Source of the DNA: Rhizomys pruinosus
Lineage: Eukaryota; Chordata; Mammalia; Rodentia; Spalacidae
Assembly: GCA_009823505.1 (NCBI GenBank)
Contig: VZQC01013859.1
Location: 2,334,586-2,398,585 of the forward strand
Direction of reading: 5' to 3'
Length of the DNA stretch: 64,000 bases
Below the pieces are notes generated by a model. The model worked only from the letters and a program-made list of their open reading frames with translations. It was not told the origin of the DNA and did no database searches. Positions 36,078 through 48,700 of this stretch are shown piece after piece (position 1 is the stretch's first letter; each line of letters begins with the position of its first letter). A program made the position numbers and the translations under genes.

Positions 36078-36285
36078 AGGGCTGGAGAGATGGCCTAGCG
36101 GTAAAGAGCTCCGACTGCTCTTGCAGAGGACCCGGGTTCGATCTCCAGCACCCACATGGCGGCTGAGAACCATCTTTAACTCCAGTTCCAGGAGAATCCG
36201 ACACCCTCTTCTAACCTCTGAGACACTGCATGACATGGGTGCACAAACCTACATGTAGAGAGTACATTCATAAACATAAATATGT
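36078..36285 (+). repeat. B2-type SINE (single-block subtype)
   Basis: ggctggagagatggcctagc start; one 'aactccagttccaggag' block. Confidence 0.9.
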
Positions 36286-36289
36286 TGTG

Positions 36290-36540
36290 ACCAGAACTGT
36301 ATGTAGCTAGAGCCTGGGGTGTTTACTTTTGTGTTTCTGTTGGCTTAGTATTTCCATCAATAGTTGTTCTTTATACATCTACTAAATAAGCCTGTTAGGA
36401 AGCACAGTTTTCCTTAAAACGTGATACAGTATCATTTCATGTAATTTGGAGTTGTCTTGCTTTGTGGTCCAAAGTTTGAGAGTGCAGTTTTATGAGGTAG
36501 TCTGCAACTTGCCAGGAAATGAAGGTCAAGGGCTTTTTTC
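36290..36540 (-). other. ARHGEF38: ARHGEF38 3' UTR (start)
   Basis: Repeat-free sequence immediately after the stop, before a B2 at 36078-36285. I see no unambiguous AATAAA on the minus strand in this stretch, so the 3' end is unassigned and may lie further left, beyond the B2. Confidence 0.5.
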
Positions 36541-36726
36541 TTAAGCATATGTCATCTTCCCAAGGTAGTTAGCTGGCACATACCCTTTCTGCCCTTGAAC
36601 TTCAGCCAACCACCACTCTTTATTTCCACTTAAATCACAAAATCTGAGTATGTGGACTCTTTGGTACTCCTGAAGGCTAAGTTCATGATCACTTCGTGCT
36701 TGGAAAGCGTGGACTGCGTAGAAAAT
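36541..36726 (-). CDS. ARHGEF38: ARHGEF38 last coding exon: second SH3 and stop
   Basis: Minus-strand acceptor ...ctttgtctag, 61 codons beginning [18 protein letters not shown] and ending GKMTYA, then TAA at 36543-36541. A complete SH3 with the WW pair (KEWWLAEV) and the GYVPANY signature. An 11-kb intron separates it from the previous exon. Confidence 0.95.
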   Translation of the reverse strand: MFYAVHAFQARSDHELSLQEYQRVHILRFCDLSGNKEWWLAEVQGQKGYVPANYLGKMTYA

Positions 36727-39700
36727 CTAGACAAAGAACAAATGATATTCTTATAACCAGAACCCAAAACTTTAAAGAAACTTAAAGGTTTTTAAGCTTT
36801 TAGAAGCACTGTCAAATTCATCAACTTTATGTCACATTGCACAGCTCTCTCTGTGGATATTGTAGACTGTGACCTAGATAAGAATGGAAATAGGAATTCT
36901 TATTCCATTGGAAGTAAATTGTACTTGATTGAAGGCATTTTGGCCGTTTCCATTAAACACTTCTCAATGTTAATTCTTCGAATCAGAAATATCTTAAAGA
37001 CTCTCTTATATAGAAATAGAAATACTGACATTTTTTTGTACAATGTTACCTGTAGGCATGATGAAAAGTGGGAGAGGTGAGAGAGTATGCTGAAGATTTA
37101 ACAGAAGAAAAAGAAATTCTGAAGTTTCCTCAAACTAAAGCTCATTCCATTAGTATTTTCTGAGACTAACAGCATAGAAATGCTTATATTAAGTAGGAAG
37201 GTAAAACAAAACAAAACAAAACAAAAAAACTGGGCATGGTGGCACATGCCTGAAATCCCAGCACTCAGGGGCAGAGGCAGGTGGATCTCTGTGAGTTCAA
37301 GGCCAGCCTGGTGTACATAGTGAGCTCCAGGACAGCTAGGGCGACAGGGAGACCCTGTCTCAAAAACGTCAGTAAATAAGATAGATAGATGATAGATAGA
37401 TATAGATTAGATAGATAGATAGATAGATAGATGATAGATGATAGATAGATAAAATTAGGAGCTACAAAGAGGATTCATTTGTTAAGAGTGCATACTGCCT
37501 TTGCAAAGGACCCAATTTGGTTTTCATTGGGCATCTCCCAAGCTCCTGAAACTCCGGCTTCAGGGGATCTGGCACCCTCTTAAGAAGTCCCTGTGCGGGG
37601 CTGGAGGGATGGCCTAGCGGTTGAGAGCGCCGACTGCTCTTGCAGAGGACCCGGGTTCTATCCCCAGCACACACATGGTGGCTGAGAACCGTCTGTAACT
37701 CCAATTCCAGGAGAACTCCAGTTCCAAGGGAATCCGAGACCCTCTTCTGACCTCTGCGGCATTGCACGACATGGGTGCACAGACCTACATGCAGACAGTA
37801 CATTCATACACATACAAAATAAATAAAAATTTAAAAAGTCCCTGTGCACACACATTTGCAATATTTTCCACCGTCATACAGTACATTCATACACATAAAA
37901 AAATAAAAATTTAAAAAAGAAGTCCCTGTGCACACACATTTGCAATATTTTCCACTGTCATACCCTTCACTATATAACTAACCAAATGATATCATATAAT
38001 TGATCAAAAAAGCCTCTGACTGGGCCTGGTGTGGTGACACATGCCTTTAATCACAGCACTCAGGAGGCAGAGGCAGGCAGATCTCTTCTAATTTCAAGGC
38101 CAGCCTGGTCTACATAGTGAGGTCCAAAACAGCTGGGGCTACAGGGAGACCCTATCTCAAAATGAATGAATGAATTAATTAATGAATCTTTTAAAGTATA
38201 AAATTAGGTGAATAGTGTATTCTTGTTACTAAGTAATTTCTTTGGTGGGATTATATGTAACTTACATCTTTGTTCTTTTTTTTTGTAAATTTTTTTTTAT
38301 GTGATGAGTGTACTGTCTGCATGTAGGTTTGTGCACCCGTTTCAGAAAAGGGCATCGGATTCCCCTGGAACTGGAGTTAAAGAGGGTTCTTAGCCATCAT
38401 GTGGGTGCTGGGAATCGAACCCGGGTCCTTTGCAAGAGCAGTTAGTGCTCTTAACCACTGAGCCATCTCTCCAGCCCCTCTTTTATTTTCTAAACCTTTA
38501 TAAGCACATTGTATTTAATTTATAGCTTTATAAATTAGTTGAGCTAGAAGAAATTAATAAAATATATCTTCATTAAAAATTTCTGTGACTGCAGGAAAAT
38601 ACTTTAATTATTAGATAAATTGGAAGTTCTCAAATAGTTCATCTTCTAATAAAATCATAAGACTGCTAATAAAAATATTTTGTTATGGAAGAAAATTAAG
38701 CAATTGACTCACAACATTCACACAATTATTTGCTTAATAAAACATTACAAGATCCTGACACTTATCTAATCAGGAACAGGAACCTTACAAGTCAGCTAGG
38801 AAAATAATATTGACAAAAACAGAACCACCACCACCAAAAAACCCTATACATAAATGATGTACATTTCTAAAGAAGCAGCCAGCCTTTTATAAATGGCAAG
38901 TAGACAAATATGTCACAAAAATACAGATGAGGGTTCATGAAAAGGATATAATGAAAAAGAGAAGCAGATTAACTTTTAAAATGGGATGAATAGACATAGG
39001 GAACTATGAGAAATGAGGTGACTTCACTGAGCAGGAAAAGACGTTGGGCAGTGCAGAAGAGGCCTCTATTTTATACTACTGCTATTTTACTGCTTAAACC
39101 GTTGCTTAACTTTTAATAAAATTGCATTCTGGGGCTGGAGAGATAGCCTAGCAGTTAAGAGCATGGACTGCTCTTGCAGAGAACCCGGGTTCGATCCCCA
39201 GCACCCACATGGCGGCTAAGAACCGTCTGTAACTCCAATTCCAGGAGTACTCCAGTTCCAGGGGAATCCGAGACCCTCTTCTGACCTGCACGGCATTGCA
39301 CGACACGGGGTGCACAAACCTACATGCAGACAGTACATTCATACACATACAAAAATAAAAAAAAATTTTTAATTAAAAAAAAAAATGCATTCTGGCCGGG
39401 TGTGGTGGTGCACGCCTTTAATCCCAGCACGCAGGAGGCAGAGGCATGTGGATCTCTGTGAGTTCAAGGCCAGCCTGATCTACAGAGCGAGCTCCAGGCC
39501 AGCTGGGACTAAAGGGAGACCCTGTCTCAAAAAGACCAAAAAAGGACTGGAGAGATGGCTCAGTGGTTGAGCACCAACTGCTCTTGCAGAGGACCCGGGT
39601 TCGATTCCCAGCACCCACATGGCGGCTAAGAGCCGTCTTTAACTCCAGTTCCAGGGAAATCTGATGCTCTCTTCTGACCTCCGCGGCATTGCACGACACA

Positions 39701-42700
39701 GGTGCACTGACCTACATGCAGATAGTACACTCATACACATAAAAATAAATAAATTTTTAAAAGAACAACAACAAAAAAAACCCCACTGTATTCTGTTGAT
39801 GGTGTATTAGCAAAGAGACTGAGGTGTTACTCAAGGAGAGGAATGCTATTACTATGATCTGAAAGGTTTTCCCTTAATTCTAAGGTGATGGTTATAAATG
39901 ACCCTGGGGAAAGTTAATTAGGCTATAAAGACAGATCCTTCATGAATGGGGCTGGGCTTTACCCTCAACAACCATATCAACCGAGACTTAGAAAAAAAGC
40001 ATTTCTTTTTAAAAACTGTTTTCAATTTACTTTTATTTATTTCTGTTTAATTTTATGTGTATGGACGTTTTGTGTGCTTGTATGTAAGAGCACCTGTATC
40101 GTGCAATGCCGGCAGACACCAAATGAGGGTGTCAGATCCCCCTGAACTGGAGTTATAGACAGTTGTCAGCTATGATGTGGGTGCTGGGAACTGAACCTGT
40201 GTCCTCTGCAAGAGCAGCCACTGCTATTAACTGCTAAGCTTTCTCTTCAGGCTCAATTTTAATGTTTTAAACTTTATTTTATTTTTTGAGAATTTCATAC
40301 ATGAGTATTCTATTTACATTATTTTCATTCTTCTGAGTCCCCCCCAAGTCCTCCTATGTCTCCTTCCCACTCCTTTTCAATTTCTTGTCTTTTATTATTA
40401 TTACATATACATACATTTATAAAAATATGAATGTGTATATATACATGTATTCATATATAAATATATTGTATACATTGTATATAAATATATATAATGTAAT
40501 AAAATGTTTCTATATACATATATGATGCACTGAGTCCATTTAGTGGTGCTCCTATGTATCTGTTTAGGGATGCCTACTTGGGATTTGATAACCTCTTGGA
40601 GATCAACTCAGAAGGAAACTGATCTCCCTCCCTCATTATCCATTGATTGCCTTTAGCTCTTCATCTGGAGGTGGGACCCTGTGAAATTTTCCCCATCCCC
40701 CTTGGTATGGCAACTGGTTTTGTCTTTTTGCAGATCTTGGTAGATTACCATGCTGTGGAGATTTCATTGGTGCAGCTTCCCTATGGTGTCTAGAAGACAT
40801 TAACTAGGAGCAGCTGTCTTGTCCCTCTGGCTCTTCTTACATTCTTTCCATTCCCCTTCCCCTTTCTGTGATGATCCTAGAGCCTTAGCTGTAGAAATTA
40901 CCAACTTATTTTTCTTTTTAATTGTGTATGTCTGTGTGTGGGTATATGTACATGAGTATGGCTGCCCTGCAGAAGCCAGATCCTTTGGATTCTGCCAGAG
41001 CTAGAGTTACAGATGCTTGTGAGCTGCCCAATGGGGCTTCTGGGGATTCAACTGGAGTCTTCTAGATGAGCAGCACATGTTCTTAACTGCTAAGCCATCT
41101 CTCCAGCTCCAAAAGAAACATCTTTTTAAATTTTCATTTTTATTTTATGTGTATAAGTATATTGCCTGCATGTGCATAAGTATACCTGTATCATGAAATG
41201 CCTACAGAGGTCAGAAGAGGCTGTTGGATTCTCCTGGACTCTAGTTACAAACGGTTGTTAGCTGCTATGTGGGTGCTAGGAATCACACCTGGATCCTGTA
41301 CAAGAGCAGCCAGTGCTCTTAACCACTGAGCAATCTCTCCAGCCCCAAGAAACATTTCTTAATCATATAGCTACCAAGCACAGAGAGAGCCCACTTCTAA
41401 ATCCAAGTCCTGTGCTTGGCCCAATTGGTCTCATAATATTTTAGGAGTCAAACTCATTCTAATAAGGAAACAGAGGACATTTTTGGAGAAGTGGACTACA
41501 GCCTCATATGTTGCTCTTGTTATTTTGTAGTTTGTGAAGTGAAAACATTGAATAGATCCATAAGATCAGAGTAGAGAATTTGGTTCTCAAAAACATCCAG
41601 GAGTGTGATGTGCTAAGTTATAGCCCCTGAAATAATCTATAAGAGCCAGCATCAGCATTTGCTAGTCATCTGCAATTTTTATAAACAATATGCATGCTTT
41701 TTCAGTGCAGGTATTGATTCTGAAGCAGGATGGATTAGCTAGTAATGTTCCATCCCTCAATACCCAGGGTAGTCTCACTTTGACACAAGTTTTCTCAAAG
41801 GGAATATAAAACCTTCAGCTTAGAGCTGTTTGGTATTAAATTACAGTATATATTTTAAACAAGTATGAATTCTCATGAATCATAAATTTAAAGTGCAAGA
41901 TTATATAATGTGATGCTAGAAAGTAGGGTATTCACTGTAAACAAAGATAACTATCTTGTTTGAGAGCTAGGAAAAGGTATGAGTCCACATCCAAGGTTCT
42001 AGACATTTAGGCCTTAAGTCCAACTCATTATTTTAAAAGCTTTCTTTTTTTAATTTTATTTATTATGTGTATGGATGTACTGTCTGCATGTAGGTTGCAA
42101 TGCCATGGAGGTTAGAAGATGGCGTCGGATTCCCCTGGAACTGGAGTTAAAGACGGCTCTCAGCCACCATGTGGGTGCTGGGGATCGAACCTGGGTCCTC
42201 TGCAAGAGCAGTTGGCACTCTTAACCACTAGGCCATCTCTCCGGTCCCTCAACTCGTTATTTTAAAATAAAATACCTCTATATAAAACTGCCTCCTTGTT
42301 GACAGCTTTTACATCAGATGATAATTGTGCTGGAATTCCCCAAGTAGTTTTGATGATGAAAGAAAAAAAGGTTTAGAGGTAAACAAAGGAGGGGGAGCCC
42401 ACATATGTGCTATTGATAGCTGTATTCCTCTCCTTCCATTCTTCCCTCCTTCTCTTCCCTAAATGGTAATAACAATAACATTGTATATAATTCTTCGCCA
42501 ATTACACTTGTCACAGTTTCCTCTAGTAAGTACTCCGTTTCATTAACAGAAGTATTAATGATGGTAAATTATATTTTCATCCTCTCCATAAGACTTCTGA
42601 TCCACTAGGACCAACCTAGAAAATGTTGGAAGCTGTTCACCTTCTTTCTTGAGAGAACAGAAACCAGTTAACCTCTAATTTTTAATCTTTTCCATTTGAA

Positions 42701-45700
42701 AATTTGTTGAAAGCCATGTATTTCTTTTACTTTAATTGTATACATATTCAAATAAGCATATGTCCAAAAAAATGAGGAAATTGATGAAACCCTCTGCTGT
42801 AGTTGTCTTCAATTGCTGTGACAAAACACACCAATACCAACTTGGGGAAGAAAGGGTTTATTTGGCTCACATCTCTGGTGTCACAGTTCATCACTGAGGG
42901 AGCCCAGCATAGAAACTCAGGGCAGGAATCTGGAGGCAGGAGCTGAGGCACAGGCCATGGAGGAATGCTTCTTACTGACTTGCTCCCCTGGCCCATGCCC
43001 AGCCTGCCTTCTTATACTGCCTGGGGTGGTACCACCCACAGTGGGCTGGGCCCTCCCACATAGCTCAGCAATCAAGACAATACTACACAGACTTGGCCAC
43101 AGGCAAGTCCAATGCCACCAATTCCCCAATTGAGGCTCTATCAACCCAGGTGTGTCAGGTTGACACTAATGCTATCTAGCACACTCTCAAGTCTATTTTT
43201 AATTTTTAAATTATTTTTGTTTTTATGTGTATTAATGTATTGCCTGCATATATATGATTGTACCTGTGTCATGCAATGCCTGTCAAGGTCAGAAGAGAGT
43301 ATCAGTTTCCCCTAGAACTGGAGTTATGGATGTTTAGCTACCATGTGGGTTCTGGGAATCAAGCCCAAGTCCTCTGCAAGAGCAGTAGGTGCTCTTAAAC
43401 CACTGAGCCATCTCTCCAGCCCCCATAGTCCATTCATTGGTTCCTGTGATCCATGTTAAAGATTCAAATCTAATGTTAAAATTACAGAGCCAAAATAGCC
43501 TAAATCAGTCTGCAACTGCCTATATCAGTGGCTTTTACAGCTATAGAGATGTTCCTGAGTATGAAATAGAGACCAAGCCTTCCCACCTACCAGTTCTTGT
43601 CAGAATTCACTTAAATTACCCTCAACACCACGTTACAGCCTGCCTTTGGAAATAAACTGGATTTCTGGAGGAGAACAAAAGTCTTCCTGCTGTAGAAACT
43701 GTAGAAATGTTTAGGGCAAGAAACAGTGCTGCCAAGCAGCACCCAGCTAAGCAGAATAGTTTGCAGTTGGTGTCCATGATTTTAAAAAGCAGAATTTTAA
43801 ATAGCCATACCATACAGAAAAATTGCTTTTAGGGTACATGAGATGTGAGATTTGACTTGATCAACGCTGATAGGACTACTTTGGGAGAACTGCTTTGCTG
43901 TGGTAGTCATACATTGCTGCTGATCCTGCTGAAGGAGTCTAAATGATAAGCTTAACCCAAATGGTATATTGGTCCTTGTAAAGCCAGGTAAGAACTAGAA
44001 TCAGTATTGTACTTTAAGCTGCTGTGCCAAACTTGGTCCTCAGATTTTTGTCTTTGATTACTGAGACAAGGTAGAGCCTACCGAGATACTCAATCAAATC
44101 TACAGTTTTTTGTTTTGTTTTGTTTTGTTTGAGACAGGGTCTCCCGATAGCCCTAGCTGGCCTGGAACTCACTCTGTAGACAAGGTGGCCTTGAACTCAC
44201 AGAGATCCTCCTGCCTCTGCCTCCCAAGTGCTGAGATTAAAGGTGTGCACCACCACTCTCGGCACTAAAGACAGTTCTTAGCCTCCATGTGGGTGCTGGG
44301 AATTGAACCTGGGTCCTCTGCAAGAGCAGACAGTGATCTTAAACGCTGAGGCATCTTTCCAGCCCCAAGTCTACAGATTTTACTGATAAAAAATTTCCAT
44401 TGCACAGTTCTACAACTGGTCACACGCAGAATATGTCTGAGAAATGCCCAGCCCTAAATGATACATCTACAGTAGAACAAAGCAGAAAAGAGAGAACACT
44501 AACACATCTCTCAGTTCTCAACAGTGAAGCCCTCACATACAACAGAGTACGATGCACACAGAATACACCGTAGAGTCTGTGTCCCTGGATAGGACTCCTA
44601 TACTAAGCCTCGACCACCCATGGCTCAGGGACCATTGTGGAAGAGGAGGCAGAAAGATTGTAAGATCCAGGATTGGTTCGTGAACATAAGGAAACAAGAG
44701 CCTGTCAAGCCTCTGGGAACCTGCTCATGAACCTGCAACAGCAGTGACAGCATGCATAAAACCCATGCAGACTCAATCAGACAAAACCCCAGCATAGAAC
44801 TTGGGAAATGGGCAGCAGGACCCAACCCTAGCCAATGAACTATTGCAACTGATTACTGTGGGGTCAAGGAGAGTAGATCTTTAATGGAGTGACTCTAGAT
44901 ATGGTGACTAGACTCCAGTGTATAAACTTGCACCAAGGGACATCTGGATACAAATGCTTGACTCAGTAGGACTTAACATATATGACAGAATACCTAAAAT
45001 TTGGTGAGGGGGGTATGGGAAGTGGGAAAGGGGGAGGGGTCTAAATTTGATTAAAATGTATTATATGAAATGCACAAAAGTCAAAATTTTTGTCAAAAAT
45101 AGATTAATTCGTTGCCATTATAACATGTCTTTTGGGGAGCTCTAAATAAACTTAGAGAATAACACTGTTTTGAAACTACAAGATAAAAAAGTGACAAGAA
45201 TATATTGTAATGTTCAAGTAAGTTAACAATCAGTCATGATTGGGAGGAAAAAATTTGCAGATAAACATATTTGATAAAGAACTTACAGAGTTTACCAAGA
45301 ACTCCTACAACTGGAAAATAAGAAAAGTGACACAATGAAAAAGTAGGCAAATATTAATAGAAAACAGAATGGTGTATGAGCAGATGGGGTCTGTTCAGCA
45401 GCATTAGTCTTTAGGGAAATGCAAGTGAAAACCACAAAGAAACAGCATTTCAAACCCACTATGAGGGCTGAGTTAACAAAAGACGAGTTCTGCCAAGATG
45501 TGAAGAAATTACAACCAGCAGTGTTCATACATTACTGGTAGTAATGTAAGATGTGCATAGCCTGTTTGAAAAACAATTTGGCACTTTCTTTAAAAGTTAA
45601 TCCTAAATTTACTATGCCAAGGAGCAAATCCATTCCTGGATGTGTGTTCAGGAGAACAGAAATCCACATATTTGTACATTAATGTCCATAGCAGCATTGG

Positions 45701-48700
45701 TCACAATAGCACCAAAACAGACATTGCTCAAATGTCCATTAACTGGCAAATGGTTAAACAAAACTGTAAATCCATGAGTGGAATACTATCAGGCAATGTA
45801 TTTACTACAAAATGGATGAATCTCAACAACACCAAGAGGGAAAAAAACAAGTAGAAAAACACCACATACAATTCCATTCATAGGAAATACACAGAAAAGA
45901 CAAATCCGTGGAGATGAAAATAGATTTCCTGAAGCAGAAGGTGGGAAAAAGCAAGGACCAAATGAGTCTAAAAGATCTGTGAGCATGAAAGGGATGGTCT
46001 AAAATTTGGCTACAGTGATGGTTGTCTAAATCTGTAAACATACTAAAAGTCCTTGGCTTTTACATTTAAGTAAATTCTATGGCATATATGAAAACCGAAA
46101 TAAAATGGTTTTTGAAAGGCAGTATGGCAATGTCTGTAAAGACTCTATATACCCTTTGACTCCCCCATGTTTGATAATTTTCCTTACAAGTATACTGATA
46201 AAGGCATACAAAATAGATGAAGACTATTCCTAGAACTATTGTTCAAAATTAATTAAAACAAAATATTCTAAATATTTTTAACGGAGTTAGTAGGTGCACA
46301 TATGACTTATTTTATAAAATGAGTTTGATGGCACATGTCTGTAATTCTAGCACTTAGGAGGACAGCCTGGATTGCATCATGAAAACTTGTCTCAATAAAA
46401 CAATTATTTTAAGATTTTTGGAGAATTGTTTTAAGGATTTAAGTAAGCTATTTGGGCACAGTTGTTCTTAAGTGTAAAAAATATGTAACATAATATGTTT
46501 TATATACATACATATATATATATATATATATAGGTGTATGCATAAACTATCTGAAAGATGAACAAAAATGATCCCTGTGAAGAGTAGGGCTGAGGAGAAA
46601 AGGAATAGAGACTTTAACATTTAATTTGTGTATGTATTTCTACTATTTTCTCATTTTTCAGAAACAGAATTATTACCCAATGAAAAATTTAGATTAGGGG
46701 GCTGGAGAGATAGCCTAGCAGTTAAGAGCACCGACTGCTCTTGCAGAGGACCCGGGTTTGATCTCCAGCACCCACATGGCGGCTAAGAACCGTCTGTAAC
46801 TCCAATTCCAGGAGAACTCCAGTTCCCAGGGGATATCCGAGGCCCTTGGATTCCTCTTCTGGACCTCTGCGGCATTGCATGGACACGGGTTGCCAAACCT
46901 ACATGCAGACAGTACATCCTACACATACAAATAAAAAAATTTAAAAGATAAATAAATTTAAAAATTAAAAAAACATTTAATTTTTTTTTTAATTAAAAAA
47001 TATCTAAATTAAAAAAAGCAGAAAATTAGTTGGTTACCACTTGGAGATTAACAGTTGAATACACTGAAACTTTATGAGGTAGCCAACATGAACCTTACAT
47101 TATAAGTAGCTTACCAATTTGTGAAAAGATTATGCTAGTAGTCTTTGCATAGCTATACTATATAGTGGATGTCACTAAAGAGATGAACTAAGTCCTAGAT
47201 AGCTCAATGAAGACATCACTTCTAGCAGAATCAGAGATGAATCCGTACCTGCTACTGGGGACCACAATTTGCTTAGTACTCATATGCTTTTCTCCATTGA
47301 TGGGTTGAAATAAAATATCCTGACTCCTAAAATCTAGCAGCTGGAGAGTAACAGCTATTATTTATTGAATGTCTGTTCTGTGCCAAGTGTTCTGCTTATG
47401 CACATTATCTCTAATCAACACATCGACTCTGCAGTGTAGGATTATTGTTCTTTGTTTATTTGAGGAAACAGGCTTAGAGAATAATTATTTGCAGAACACT
47501 CCACAGATGTCATGTGCTAACAGACTGAGGTCTCTCTAATGTCATAAGCTTGCACTTTCCCACTAAATATTACAGCACAATGTGAGCATTCTTTCGTGAT
47601 TTGGATGGTCAGATATTTTTTCATCACGGTTAATTAACGTTCCCTACACGTTTGCCGGCCATGGGCACACGCCTTTTAACCCAGCACTTCAGTTAGGCAG
47701 AGGCAGAGGCAGTGGATCTTTGTGACAATGGCCACCGGCAGCAAGTTCAACACTAGTGAGTTCTGCGGACAGCTGGAACTGCAGTAGACCCTGTCTCAAA
47801 AGACCAAAAAAAAAAAAAAAAAAAAAAAAGTCCTACCTGTTCATCTACCTCTTGAAAAGTATCAACATCAGCACCGTTTGTTTCGAACTTTCCACAAGTG
47901 ACACTAAGAGATGAGCTGCTGTCACTTATGCTGCCTTCGGGAGTGCCTGTGACACTGTTCCCAGCTGGCCGTGAAGACACAAAGAGGCTGATGTCGAAAT
48001 CATCATCACAGGACCTGTTCTCAGCACTCATCCCCTGCACTTTTGCTGGATTGTAGGGTTTTAGGAAGGAGGAATACACATATCCTCTCGAAACTGGGTA
48101 GGAAAGAAAGAGAAAACCAGGGTTATATGTATGCTTTTCTCAACTGTGTGCTCAGAGAAGTGTACAGGAACCCCCTGGGGAGGTCTCAACCTGAAGAGGG
48201 GAAGTAGTTCTGGGCAAAGAGAAACTTACTCCCTGTGTCCACGAGCCACCTGCTTGTGCTCCCTAGTGGATCTTTCTGTTCCACCACAGCCACCAACTCT
48301 CCTCCCAGAAGATCAATGTCATGTTCTTGGGTGGCATTGCACTTGCGCTTAGCTTGGTAGAGTTCCTCTGCACCATATGTGGACAGAAGTTTGGAGCGAT
48401 GACTGTCGGTTTGACGTGGAACTTCTGGCTGGAAAAATTAGAAGTTGTTTTGGTTTTGATGGATGTACAGTGAAATCCTCATCGAACTGATATTTTTCTC
48501 TGGAGAACTTTAATATAGAAATTATATATACCAATGGGTATATTTCAAGGTAGTAGCTTGGATCAGACTGTAGCTGTACTCAGCTAAGTTTTTCAATGAA
48601 AAATTCTTTAGTAAGTACATGAGGGCAGTGCTATAGAAAAGAGAAAATTCAACTAAGAGTAAGAAGGCAGAGATTCAGGGACTGGCAAGGTAATTCAAAG

